64,000 nt of DNA from positions 186,001 to 250,000 of the forward strand of contig NZ_FQVA01000003.1 of assembly GCF_900129095.1 (NCBI RefSeq). The letters run 5' to 3'. This document shows positions 44,459 through 52,238 of this stretch, one piece after another. The stretch's first letter is position 1, and each line of letters starts with the position of its first letter. The translations under genes were made by a program, and so were the position numbers. The notes below the pieces were generated by a model that was not told the DNA's origin, searched no databases, and saw only the letters and a program-made list of their open reading frames with translations. Source of the DNA: Microbulbifer donghaiensis. Lineage in GTDB: Bacteria; Pseudomonadota; Gammaproteobacteria; Pseudomonadales; Cellvibrionaceae.

Positions 44459-46381
44459 ATGAAACAGCAACAAGTACAAGACTGGACTTGCGAAAACTCG
44501 GCTGAGCTTTACGGCATCCGTAACTGGGGCGCCGGTTATTTCGATTTGAACGAAGCCGGCGAGATCACCGTGCGCGTGGAAAATTCCGCCGGCGCAACGC
44601 ACAGCGTTTCCCTGATGGATATCGCCCGCGGCGCGACCGAGCGCGGCCTCGGTTTGCCGCTGCTGCTGCGTATCGAAAACCTGCTCGACGCACAGATCGC
44701 GCGCATCAACGAATCCTTTGCCCGCGCCATCGAGGGTTGCGGCTACAACAACGTCTTCCGCGGCGTGTTTCCGATCAAGGTAAACCAGCAGTGCCAGGTG
44801 ATCGAGGAGATCGCCACCGCCGGTCGCAAGTTCAATCACGGCCTGGAAGCGGGCAGCAAGGCGGAGCTGATTGCGGCGCTGTCGATTCTGGAAAACACCG
44901 AGTCGCTGATCGTCTGCAACGGCTACAAGGACGAAGAGTTCATCAACCTGGGCCTGCAGGCACAGCGCCTCGGCGTGCAGATATTCTTTGTCGTCGAGAC
45001 GCCCTCTGAGGTGGAAACCATTATCCGCTGCGCCGAGCGCGAGCAGGTGCGCCCCAACATAGGCGCGCGCGTGAAGCTCGCCTCCAAGGTCGGCGGCTAC
45101 TGGAACGCCACCAGCGGCGACCGCAGCATCTTCGGCCTCGGCAGTAACGACCTGATTGCGATGGTCGACCAGTTGCGCAGCCACGACATGCTCGACTGCC
45201 TGAAACTGCTGCACTACCACCTGGGCTCCCAGGTACCGAATATCCGCGATATCCGCACCGGCGTGCTGGAGGCCTGTCGCTATTACGCCGACCTGGTCGA
45301 GGAAGGCGCGGCCATGGGTTACCTGGATCTCGGCGGCGGCCTGGCGGTGGACTACGACGGCTCCAAGACCAACTACACCCACTCGAAAAACTACTCCCTG
45401 GATGAGTACTGTGTGGACGTGGTCGAGGCGATCATGGGCACGCTGGACAGCGAGGGCGTCGCGCACCCGGTGATCATTACTGAATCCGGCCGCGCTACCG
45501 TCGCCTATTCATCGGTGCTGCTGTTCGATATTCTCGACACCACCCGCTTCGAGCCGGTGGAACTCGAGCGCACGAAGATTGCGGAAGGCGATCACCAGAT
45601 GCTGCTGAACCTGCAGGATGCGGTGAACAGCATCAGCGCGAAGAATCTGCAGGAGAGCTATAACGACGCGCTCTACTATCGCGACGAAGTGCGCTCCCTG
45701 TACCTGCACGGTCAGGTCAGCCTGCGCGAGCGCGCCAACGCGGAAAACCTGTTCCTGCAGGGCGCGCAGGAGATTCGCAAGCTGCTCGACGAGGCGGAGC
45801 AGATTCCGGTGGACCTGCAGGCACTGCCGGAAGTGCTGTCGGATATCTATTACGCAAACGTGAGCGTGTTCCAGTCGCTGCCGGACATGTGGGCGATTGA
45901 TCAGGTGTTCCCGCTGGTGCCGATTCACCGTTTGGACGAGGCACCGACGCGCTCCGCCATCATCGCCGACATCACCTGCGACTGCGACGGCAAGATCGAC
46001 CGTTTTATCGGCCGCCAGGAGGAGCAGAAAACACTGCCACTGCACGAGCTCCGCGATGATGAGGACTACATTCTCGGTACTTTCCTGGTAGGCGCCTACC
46101 AGGAGACCCTGGGCGATCTGCACAACCTGTTCGGCGACACCAACGTGGTCAGCGTGCGCATTCACGAGGACGGCAGTTTCGATTACAGCCGCGAGATTCA
46201 CGGCGACAGCATTTCCGATGTCTTGAGCTATGTGGAATATCGGCCGCAGGAACTTTTCGAGCGCTTCCGCAAGCTCGCGGAGCGGGCAGTAAAAGATGGC
46301 AGGATCACTGCGCAGCAGCGCAAGCAGATACTGCACACCTATACCGCCAGCATGAGTGGTTATACGTATTTCGAGAAATAG
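44459..46381 (+). CDS. speA: Biosynthetic arginine decarboxylase
   Basis: PLP enzyme that converts arginine to agmatine, the entry to the polyamine block. The 640 residues match SpeA. The PLP lysine is in FPIKVNQQCQVIEEI, with HLGSQVPNIRDIR, YLDLGGGLAVDYDGS (phosphate-binding glycines) and ITESGRATVAYSSVL further on, as in fold-III decarboxylases. It is followed, all on the plus strand, by carboxynorspermidine dehydrogenase, nspC and speB, so the pathway genes are grouped. The upstream 150 bases are AT-rich and probably hold the promoter. No strong ribosome site is visible. Confidence 0.96.
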   Translation: MKQQQVQDWTCENSAELYGIRNWGAGYFDLNEAGEITVRVENSAGATHSVSLMDIARGATERGLGLPLLLRIENLLDAQIARINESFARAIEGCGYNNVFRGVFPIKVNQQCQVIEEIATAGRKFNHGLEAGSKAELIAALSILENTESLIVCNGYKDEEFINLGLQAQRLGVQIFFVVETPSEVETIIRCAEREQVRPNIGARVKLASKVGGYWNATSGDRSIFGLGSNDLIAMVDQLRSHDMLDCLKLLHYHLGSQVPNIRDIRTGVLEACRYYADLVEEGAAMGYLDLGGGLAVDYDGSKTNYTHSKNYSLDEYCVDVVEAIMGTLDSEGVAHPVIITESGRATVAYSSVLLFDILDTTRFEPVELERTKIAEGDHQMLLNLQDAVNSISAKNLQESYNDALYYRDEVRSLYLHGQVSLRERANAENLFLQGAQEIRKLLDEAEQIPVDLQALPEVLSDIYYANVSVFQSLPDMWAIDQVFPLVPIHRLDEAPTRSAIIADITCDCDGKIDRFIGRQEEQKTLPLHELRDDEDYILGTFLVGAYQETLGDLHNLFGDTNVVSVRIHEDGSFDYSREIHGDSISDVLSYVEYRPQELFERFRKLAERAVKDGRITAQQRKQILHTYTASMSGYTYFEK

Positions 46382-46447
46382 GCAATTGGCACCGGCGCGG
46401 CCCAATGGAACACACTGAAGCCGGCCCGGTGGCGGCAAATCACTGAG

Positions 46448-46531
46448 TATCCGTTTTCGAAACCGCTGTGAATACATCCCTGTACGCTGCGTCAGCGACA
46501 TCCCTGTCGCTGACGCTTTCGAAAACGGATA
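46448..46531. repeat. Dispersed palindromic element, copy 2 (GCTGTGAATACATCCCTGTA)
   Basis: Perfect 15-base inverted arms, TATCCGTTTTCGAAA at 46448-46462 and TTTCGAAAACGGATA at 46517-46531, enclose GCTGTGAATACATCCCTGTA and a perfect 10-base hairpin GTCAGCGACA-TCCC-TGTCGCTGAC. The flank CAGCACTTTGCCTTAAATT follows. Compare 24832-24944. Confidence 0.85.
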
Positions 46532-46613
46532 CCCAGCACTTTGCCTTAAATTCAAACTTACTTGCTTCGTCGTCAATACGAAGTCTCGAGTGTTACGCGA
46601 AGAGCATGGTTGT

Positions 46614-46701
46614 GGTAACAGTTTGCGGGACTGTCGAAAAGAAGGACCTTTTCGACAAGCCCCCAGGGATGGGTTTACGGCGCGTCCCGCGAACTGTTAC
46701 C
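46614..46701. repeat. Nested cruciform upstream of carboxynorspermidine dehydrogenase
   Basis: Outer 18-base arms (46614-46631 and 46684-46701, 17 of 18 matching, GGTAACAGTT...GTTACC) enclose an inner perfect 10-base hairpin TGTCGAAAAG / CTTTTCGACA (46632-46657) and then CCCAGGGATGGGTTTACGG. It ends 96 bases before the next start codon. The rest of 46382-46797 holds no gene. Confidence 0.8.
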
Positions 46702-46797
46702 GCGACCAGGCTCGCCAATGAGTTGTCCGAGAGGCGCAGTGAAGGCTTGCCTCAGAAAAAAGTGGCTTAAATTCCACAAAAAATATGGAGATCTATC

Positions 46798-47991
46798 ATG
46801 GCCAATGTACTGATTATCGGCGCCGGCGGCGTCGGCCAGGTGGTGGCACACAAGTGCGCCCAGGTCGAGGATGTGTTTGAAAATATCACCCTCGCCAGCC
46901 GCACCAAGAGCAAGTGCGACAAGATCGCCGCAATGTTGCCGCGCAAGATCGACACCGCCGAAGTGGATGCCGACAATGTACCGGAGCTGGTCAAGCTGAT
47001 CGAAAAAGTGAAGCCGGACATGGTGATCAACGTCGCCCTGCCGTACCAGGATCTGCACATCATGGATGCCTGCCTGGAAACCGGCGTGCACTACCTGGAC
47101 ACTGCCAACTACGAGCCGCCGGAAGAGGCCAAGTTCGAGTACAAGTGGCAGTGGGCCTACCAGGACAAGTTCGAGAAGGCCGGCCTGATGGCACTGCTCG
47201 GCAGCGGTTTCGATCCCGGCGTGACCAGCGTCTTCACTGCCTATGCGAAAAAGCACCACTTCGACCGGATCAAGACGCTGGACATCATCGACTGCAACGC
47301 CGGTGATCACGGCCTGCCGTTCGCGACCAATTTCAATCCGGAGATCAATATCCGCGAAATCACCGCCAACGGTCGCTACTGGGAAAACGGCGAGTGGATC
47401 ACCACCAAACCGATGGAAGAGAAGCGCGTGTTCGATTTCCCCGCCGGTATCGGTGAGAAGGACATCTACCTGCTCTACCACGAAGAGCTGGAGTCCCTGT
47501 CCAAGCACTACCCGGAAATCGAGCGCGCGCGCTTCTGGATGACCTTCGGCGCCAGCTATCTGAAGCACCTGGAAGTACTGCAGAACGTCGGCATGACCAG
47601 CATCGAGCCGATCGAGTTCCAGGGCCAGCAGATAGTGCCGATCCAGTTCCTGAAGGCGCTGCTGCCGGATCCGGCCAGCCTCGGTCCGCTGACCAAAGGC
47701 AAGACCTGCATCGGCAATATCATTCGCGGCACCAAGGATGGCGAAGAGAAGATCTACTACGTCTACAACATCTGTGACCACCAGGAGTGCTACGAGGAAG
47801 TGCAGTCCCAGGCCATCTCTTACACCACCGGTGTACCGGCGATGATCGGCGCCAAGATGATGCTCGAGGGCAAGTGGATGAAGCCGGGAGTCTGGAACAT
47901 GGAGCAGATGGATCCGGATCCGTTTATGGCGGACCTGAACCAGTACGGCCTGCCCTGGCAGGAAACCTGGCTGGACAAGCCGTTCCAATAA
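46798..47991 (+). CDS. Carboxynorspermidine/carboxyspermidine dehydrogenase (saccharopine-dehydrogenase family)
   Basis: Condenses aspartate semialdehyde with putrescine (or diaminopropane) and reduces the Schiff base with NADPH to give carboxy(nor)spermidine. The 397 residues begin with a Rossmann motif VLIIGAGGVGQVVAHKCAQ; VINVALPYQDLHIMDACLE and GSGFDPGVTSVFTAYA are characteristic of this branch, which is about the length of carboxynorspermidine synthases rather than lysine-pathway saccharopine dehydrogenases. The next gene, nspC, performs the following step. GGAG lies seven bases upstream of the ATG. Confidence 0.93.
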   Translation: MANVLIIGAGGVGQVVAHKCAQVEDVFENITLASRTKSKCDKIAAMLPRKIDTAEVDADNVPELVKLIEKVKPDMVINVALPYQDLHIMDACLETGVHYLDTANYEPPEEAKFEYKWQWAYQDKFEKAGLMALLGSGFDPGVTSVFTAYAKKHHFDRIKTLDIIDCNAGDHGLPFATNFNPEINIREITANGRYWENGEWITTKPMEEKRVFDFPAGIGEKDIYLLYHEELESLSKHYPEIERARFWMTFGASYLKHLEVLQNVGMTSIEPIEFQGQQIVPIQFLKALLPDPASLGPLTKGKTCIGNIIRGTKDGEEKIYYVYNICDHQECYEEVQSQAISYTTGVPAMIGAKMMLEGKWMKPGVWNMEQMDPDPFMADLNQYGLPWQETWLDKPFQ

Positions 47992-48006
47992 AATCCATCG
48001 ACCACA

Positions 48007-48075
48007 CGTAGGAGCCTGCTTGCAGGCGAAAGGCACGGAGCTCTGCTCCTGTTCGCCTGCAAGCAGGCTCCTACG
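48007..48075. repeat. Perfect 24-bp inverted repeat (CGTAGGAGCCTGCTTGCAGG family)
   Basis: Arms 48007-48030 and 48052-48075 are perfectly complementary, with a 21-base loop. It sits between the dehydrogenase and nspC genes (22 bases before the nspC start) and would place a strong hairpin in any joint transcript. It belongs to the same family as 7946-8020. Confidence 0.9.
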
Positions 48076-48096
48076 GCAACCATTGCGAGCTCACTA

Positions 48097-49353
48097 ATGG
48101 ATTTGACTCCCCGCATAGATTACTTCGGCAACTTCGATCCGAGCCGCGTGCCGTCGCCCTGTTTCGTCGTCGACGAGCGGGCGCTGCGCGACAACCTCGC
48201 GGTACTCGCCGACGTACAGCAACGCAGCGGTGCCAAGGTGCTGGCCGCGCTGAAGGCGTTCTCCATGTGGAGCACCGGCCATCTGGTTGCCGAGCACCTG
48301 TCCGGCACCTGTGCCAGCGGCCTGTACGAGGCCAAGCTGGGATACGAGGAATACGGCGGCAAGGATCTCGACAAGGAGGTGCACGTATTCAGCGCCGGCT
48401 ACAAGGAAGACGAACTCAGGGAAATTCTGCAGTTCGCCCACCACGTGATTTTCAATTCCTTCTCCCAGTGGAAGCGCTACAAGGCGTTGTGTCTGGAGAT
48501 GCAGAAAGAGCGCCCGGAGCTGCGCTTCGGTCTGCGTATCAACCCGGAGCACTCCGAGGGCCACACGGCACTCTACGACCCCTGCTCGCCCTGCTCGCGC
48601 TTGGGTATTGTGCGCTCGCTGTTTGACGGTGAAGATCTCGAAGGCATCAGCGGCCTGCATTTCCACACCCTGTGCGAGCAGGACTTCAAGCCGCTGGAGC
48701 GCACGATTGCCGCTGTCGAGGAGAAATTCGGCGACCTGATTCCGCAGATGGAGTGGATCAACTTCGGCGGCGGCCACCATATCACCCGCCGCGATTATCA
48801 GGTGGATGAACTGGTGAACGCGGTGCGCGCCTTCGCCGACAGGCACCAGGTGCAGGTCTATCTAGAACCCGGCGAGGCCATCTCCCTGTTCGCCGGCATA
48901 CTGGTGGCCGAGGTGGTGGATATCGCCTGGAATGGCCAGAACCAGGCGATTCTCGACGCTTCCGCCACCTGCCATATGCCGGACGTACTGGAGATGCCCT
49001 ACCGCCCCGAGATCACCGGCGCCGCACGCCCGGGCGAGCTGCCCCACGACTATCGCCTCGGCGGCCAGAGCTGCCTCGCCGGCGACAGTATCGGCGAGTA
49101 CAGTTTCAGCGATCCGCTGAAAGTGGGTGACCGCCTGGTGTTCGAGGAAATGGCCTACTACACGATGGTCAAAACCAATACATTTAACGGCATTCCGCTG
49201 CCGGCGATCGCGCTGTGGAACTCGGCGACCGATGAACTGAAGATCGTCAAAGAGTTCGGCTACGCGGACTTCAAGGGCCGCCTCTCCGGCGAGGACCCCA
49301 AGGTCGTGGGGCCGGCCACCGCAGCCGGTAGCCAGGACAGCGGATGCGCTTAA
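48097..49353 (+). CDS. nspC: Carboxynorspermidine/carboxyspermidine decarboxylase
   Basis: PLP decarboxylase that turns carboxy(nor)spermidine into (nor)spermidine, the last step of the pathway. The 418 residues show the fold-III pattern: VLAALKAFSMWS contains the PLP lysine (usually KAF in this family), GLHFHTLCEQDF carries the histidine, INFGGGHHITRRDY the phosphate-binding glycines, and YLEPGEAISL the second subunit contact. It is distinguished from diaminopimelate decarboxylase by these KAFS and FHTLCEQ forms and by its neighbour. It is 48-51 bases ahead of speB. Confidence 0.94.
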   Translation: MDLTPRIDYFGNFDPSRVPSPCFVVDERALRDNLAVLADVQQRSGAKVLAALKAFSMWSTGHLVAEHLSGTCASGLYEAKLGYEEYGGKDLDKEVHVFSAGYKEDELREILQFAHHVIFNSFSQWKRYKALCLEMQKERPELRFGLRINPEHSEGHTALYDPCSPCSRLGIVRSLFDGEDLEGISGLHFHTLCEQDFKPLERTIAAVEEKFGDLIPQMEWINFGGGHHITRRDYQVDELVNAVRAFADRHQVQVYLEPGEAISLFAGILVAEVVDIAWNGQNQAILDASATCHMPDVLEMPYRPEITGAARPGELPHDYRLGGQSCLAGDSIGEYSFSDPLKVGDRLVFEEMAYYTMVKTNTFNGIPLPAIALWNSATDELKIVKEFGYADFKGRLSGEDPKVVGPATAAGSQDSGCA

Positions 49354-49403
49354 TCGATTCCACTGGCGAGACCAGGACCGTCACGCAATACCAGGTGTAA
49401 CCA

Positions 49404-50282
49404 ATGCTCTCAGAAAACGATTTCCCCATTTTCCTTGGCTCCGAAATCGAGCAGCCGAAGGCGGAAGACGCCTTCTTCCATGTCGTCCCCATCCCCTACG
49501 AGGAGACCGTGTCCTACGGCGGCGGCACCGGCAAAGGGCCGGCGGCGATCCTCGAGGCCTCCTGGCAGCTGGAGACGTTCGACAACTTCTCCTCGCCGTG
49601 TGAGCTGGGTATCTACACCCGCTCGCCGGTCAATGTCAGCGGTGCGCCCGAGCAGGTGATGGACAATATCGCCGCTGCCACGCGGGAGATCCTCGAGGCG
49701 GGCAAGATGCCGGTGGGGATCGGCGGCGAGCACTCGGTGACCTGGGGGGTGATCAAGGGCTATCTGGACGCCGGTATCGAGGACTTCGGCGTGGTGCAGA
49801 TAGACGCCCACGCCGACCTGCGCGACCGCTATGAGGGACAGAAGCACAGCCACGCCAGCGTCATGCGACTGGTCGTGGAGGCGGGAATCCCGCTGTTCCA
49901 GCTCGGCATCCGCGCCTACTGCGAGGAGGAAATGGGCGCGCGGGATAAATACGGTGTGCACTACCTGGACGCCCACCAGCTGGTGCCGACCAATGTGCAG
50001 GAGTTCGAACTACCGGCCGACTTCCCGTCCAAGGTGTTCTTCACGCTGGACGTGGACGGTATCGACCCGTCGGTCTTTCCCTCCACCGGCACCCCGGTAC
50101 CCGGCGGCCTCGGCTGGTACCAGACCCTGAACCTGTTCGAATCGGTGGCGAAACAGCGGCAGATCATCGGTTTCGACCTGCTGGAGTTCGCGCCGATCGA
50201 AGGCTTCCACGCCTATGATTTTGCCGCCGCACAGCTGCTGTACAAGCTGATGGGCATTGTGCAGCGCAACAGGAAGGGATAG
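49404..50282 (+). CDS. speB: Agmatinase
   Basis: Manganese ureohydrolase that splits agmatine to putrescine and urea. The 292 residues carry the dinuclear site: GIGGEHSVTWG, QIDAHADLRDRYEG, HSHASV and DVDGIDPSVFPSTGTP. Agmatinase rather than arginase is supported by length and by speA in the same block. AGGTG lies before the ATG. A 23-base tail of the gene, including the stop, is repeated immediately after it (50260-50305). Confidence 0.95.
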   Translation: MLSENDFPIFLGSEIEQPKAEDAFFHVVPIPYEETVSYGGGTGKGPAAILEASWQLETFDNFSSPCELGIYTRSPVNVSGAPEQVMDNIAAATREILEAGKMPVGIGGEHSVTWGVIKGYLDAGIEDFGVVQIDAHADLRDRYEGQKHSHASVMRLVVEAGIPLFQLGIRAYCEEEMGARDKYGVHYLDAHQLVPTNVQEFELPADFPSKVFFTLDVDGIDPSVFPSTGTPVPGGLGWYQTLNLFESVAKQRQIIGFDLLEFAPIEGFHAYDFAAAQLLYKLMGIVQRNRKG

Positions 50283-50305
50283 TGCAGCGCAACCGGAGGG
50301 GATAG
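50260..50305. repeat. 23-bp tandem duplication of the end of speB
   Basis: The last 23 bases of speB, including the TAG (50260-50282), recur directly as 50283-50305 with two changes, and the start of a third unit (CGCAGCG) follows. It adds in-frame stops in tandem but does not alter the protein. Confidence 0.8.
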
Positions 50306-50379
50306 CGCAGCGCTATCGCTGACCGGCCCGCCATTTGACACTTCTTAACACCGGGGCATGGCCAAAGTCTGGGCACAAG

Positions 50380-50411
50380 GGTTAAAATTTAACCTATGTA
50401 AGTGATCACTT
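50380..50411 (+). promoter_or_regulatory. Two adjacent palindromes in the promoter of the second DUF6515 gene
   Basis: GGTTAAAATTTAACC (50380-50394, perfect) and AAGTGATCACTT (50400-50411, perfect) flank a TATGTA sequence that could be the -10 element. The second resembles the palindrome before the cupin gene. Operator function is inference. Confidence 0.35.
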
Positions 50412-50424
50412 CGCGGGAGAGCTC

Positions 50425-51093
50425 GTGAAAATACTAAAAGCCCTCTTTGGCGCCCTGGGCCTACTGGCGCTGGCGGCTTTCGCCTTCAGCCCCCCGGCCG
50501 ATGCGGCGCCGCGCGGCTATGAACGCGGCGGCCACGGCTACCACCACCCCTATAAGCACTGGAAGCGACACCATCACCGCGGTCCGCGCTACTGGGGACC
50601 GCGCGTATCCATCGGCTTCGTCGCACCCATATTGCCTACCGGCTATGTCAGCGTCGCCGTAGGTGGCAACCCCTATTTCTATCACGGTGGCCATTTCTAC
50701 CGGCCGGCGCCGTCCGGCTATGTCGTCGTTTCGGCGCCACTGGGAGCCGCCGTGGTATCCCTGCCCGCCAGCGCCGTGCAGGTGCAGATCGGCGGCTTTA
50801 CCTACTATCAATACGCCGACGCCTATTACCAGTGGCACCCGGCCCGCCGCGCCTATGTGGTGGTGCCGCCGCCGGCCGGCGCTCCGGTTGCGGTACCGGC
50901 ACCAGCACCGACTGCCGCAGGTCCGGTCGCCAGCGGGCCGGCCGGCTATCCGCCAGGGGAAGTGCTCGAGGAACTGCCGCCAGGCTACACGGCGGAGGTC
51001 ATCAACGGGGTGCAGTACTATCGCTATGGCAATGACTATTTCATGCCGACACAGCGGGACGGACAGGAAGTCTACGTCGTCGTCAGAATGTAA
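50425..51093 (+). CDS. Exported DUF6515 protein, second copy
   Basis: A 222-residue exported protein with a GTG start (GGGAG five bases upstream) and signal peptide MKILKALFGALGLLALAAFA. A short basic, His/Tyr/Gly-rich stretch (about 30-60) is followed by SVAVGGNPYFYHGGHFYRPA, GYVVVSAPLGAAVVSLPASA and GGFTYYQYADAYYQW, the DUF6515 pattern, then a Pro/Ala linker and a second YY-x-YGNDYFMP motif at the C terminus. It is a paralogue of 43361-44185 on the other side of the polyamine block, with a much shorter basic region. It converges with the YcaQ-type gene, with no gap between the stops. Confidence 0.8.
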   Translation: MKILKALFGALGLLALAAFAFSPPADAAPRGYERGGHGYHHPYKHWKRHHHRGPRYWGPRVSIGFVAPILPTGYVSVAVGGNPYFYHGGHFYRPAPSGYVVVSAPLGAAVVSLPASAVQVQIGGFTYYQYADAYYQWHPARRAYVVVPPPAGAPVAVPAPAPTAAGPVASGPAGYPPGEVLEELPPGYTAEVINGVQYYRYGNDYFMPTQRDGQEVYVVVRM

Positions 51094-52173
51094 CTAGGAT
51101 TCCACGCCGAGCCCGTGGAAGCGGGCAAACTGCCCCACCGCCCGGTTGAAGCTCGCCTGCAACGCCGCACCGGGCGCGTCACGCCAGTGCAGCGCCTCGA
51201 TGCGCAACACGCCACCTACCCGATCCGCCTTCAGGTCCACGACACCGGCGAAGTGGTCGCCATACAGAATCGGCAGGCAAAAGTAGCCATAGCGGCGCTT
51301 GTGCGCCGGCAGGTAGCACTCCAGCTGGTAATCAAAATCAAACAGCCGCTGCAGCCGCTTGCGCTGCAGCACCAGCGGATCGAACGGGGACAGCAGGCGC
51401 ACCTTGCGCGGCACCCTGGCGGGAAGGGGTAGACCGTCATCCGCCAACATCAATTCCTTCCCCTGCGGAACGATCTCGCCGCTCTTCAGCATATTCTCGA
51501 CCGCGCCCGCAATCAGCGGCTTGTCGTCGCGGCGCAGGTAGGCGATCTCTTCCAGGCGGCCGATACCCTGGCAGCGCAGGAAAGTCCGCACCAGGTGGCA
51601 GCCGTAGTCGAGATCGCTGGCGGCGTCGGTGCGGATGTGAGACGGCAGCAGCCGTTCCGGAAGGTCGAAGACCTTCTGGAAGCCGTCCCTGTGGCAGACC
51701 ATCAGCTCGCCCTCATGGAACAGCTGCTCCAGCGCCTTCTTTTCGTCGGACCACTCCCACCAGCCGCCCTTCGCCCTTACGAAGTCGCAGGCCTTCAGTG
51801 CCCCCTCGGCGCGCACCCGATCCAGCACATAGCGGCAAAGCTTCGAATTCTTCTCGAACCAGTGGCGCTGCCCCTGGCGAATGCGGTCCATGCGCACGCG
51901 GGCGTAGCGGTAGTGCTCCATCGGCAGATAGGCGGCGGCGTGGGACCAGTATTCAAAGATCTCGCGGCGCTGCTCGGCCAGCGCCAGCTGCGACTCCCGG
52001 TAGCGCGGCAGGCGGTTGTAGAGCTGGTGGTGGTGGGCGCGAGTGATGCGCTGGATTGCGTCCAGCTGCAGCGCGCCGAGGTGGCCGATCAGGGAAGCCA
52101 GGTCACCGGGCCATGGCTTGTGGATATGCTGGCGCTCAACAACCAGCGCGCGGACCGCTTGTGCAGACAACAA
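51094..52173 (-). CDS. YcaQ-type DNA glycosylase, winged-helix DUF1006 family
   Basis: A 359-residue protein related to E. coli YcaQ, which opens DNA interstrand crosslinks and removes bulky alkylated bases. The proposed catalytic Q-x-D motif is present as LGALQLDAIQR. Further conserved blocks are YWSHAAAYLPMEHYR, RAKGGWWEWSDEKKALEQLF and RKVRLLSPFDPLVLQRKRL followed by LFDFDYQLECYLPAHKRRYG. The start is a TTG preceded by GGGGGGAG. It probably repairs DNA crosslinks. Confidence 0.88.
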   Translation of the reverse strand: MLSAQAVRALVVERQHIHKPWPGDLASLIGHLGALQLDAIQRITRAHHHQLYNRLPRYRESQLALAEQRREIFEYWSHAAAYLPMEHYRYARVRMDRIRQGQRHWFEKNSKLCRYVLDRVRAEGALKACDFVRAKGGWWEWSDEKKALEQLFHEGELMVCHRDGFQKVFDLPERLLPSHIRTDAASDLDYGCHLVRTFLRCQGIGRLEEIAYLRRDDKPLIAGAVENMLKSGEIVPQGKELMLADDGLPLPARVPRKVRLLSPFDPLVLQRKRLQRLFDFDYQLECYLPAHKRRYGYFCLPILYGDHFAGVVDLKADRVGGVLRIEALHWRDAPGAALQASFNRAVGQFARFHGLGVES

Positions 52174-52238
52174 CAGGATGCTCCCCCCCTGGGACCATAG
52201 ATGTGCGCCGGAATAGTGCCATCCCAGGCGCCCGGCAG

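Noticed and set aside
46798..47991. Saccharopine dehydrogenase of lysine metabolism
   Set aside because: The family fold is shared, but the next gene is nspC and the block contains speA and speB; the polyamine function fits better.
48097..49353. Diaminopimelate decarboxylase (lysA)
   Set aside because: The PLP-site form KAFS, the FHTLCEQ histidine region and the neighbour fit carboxynorspermidine decarboxylase.
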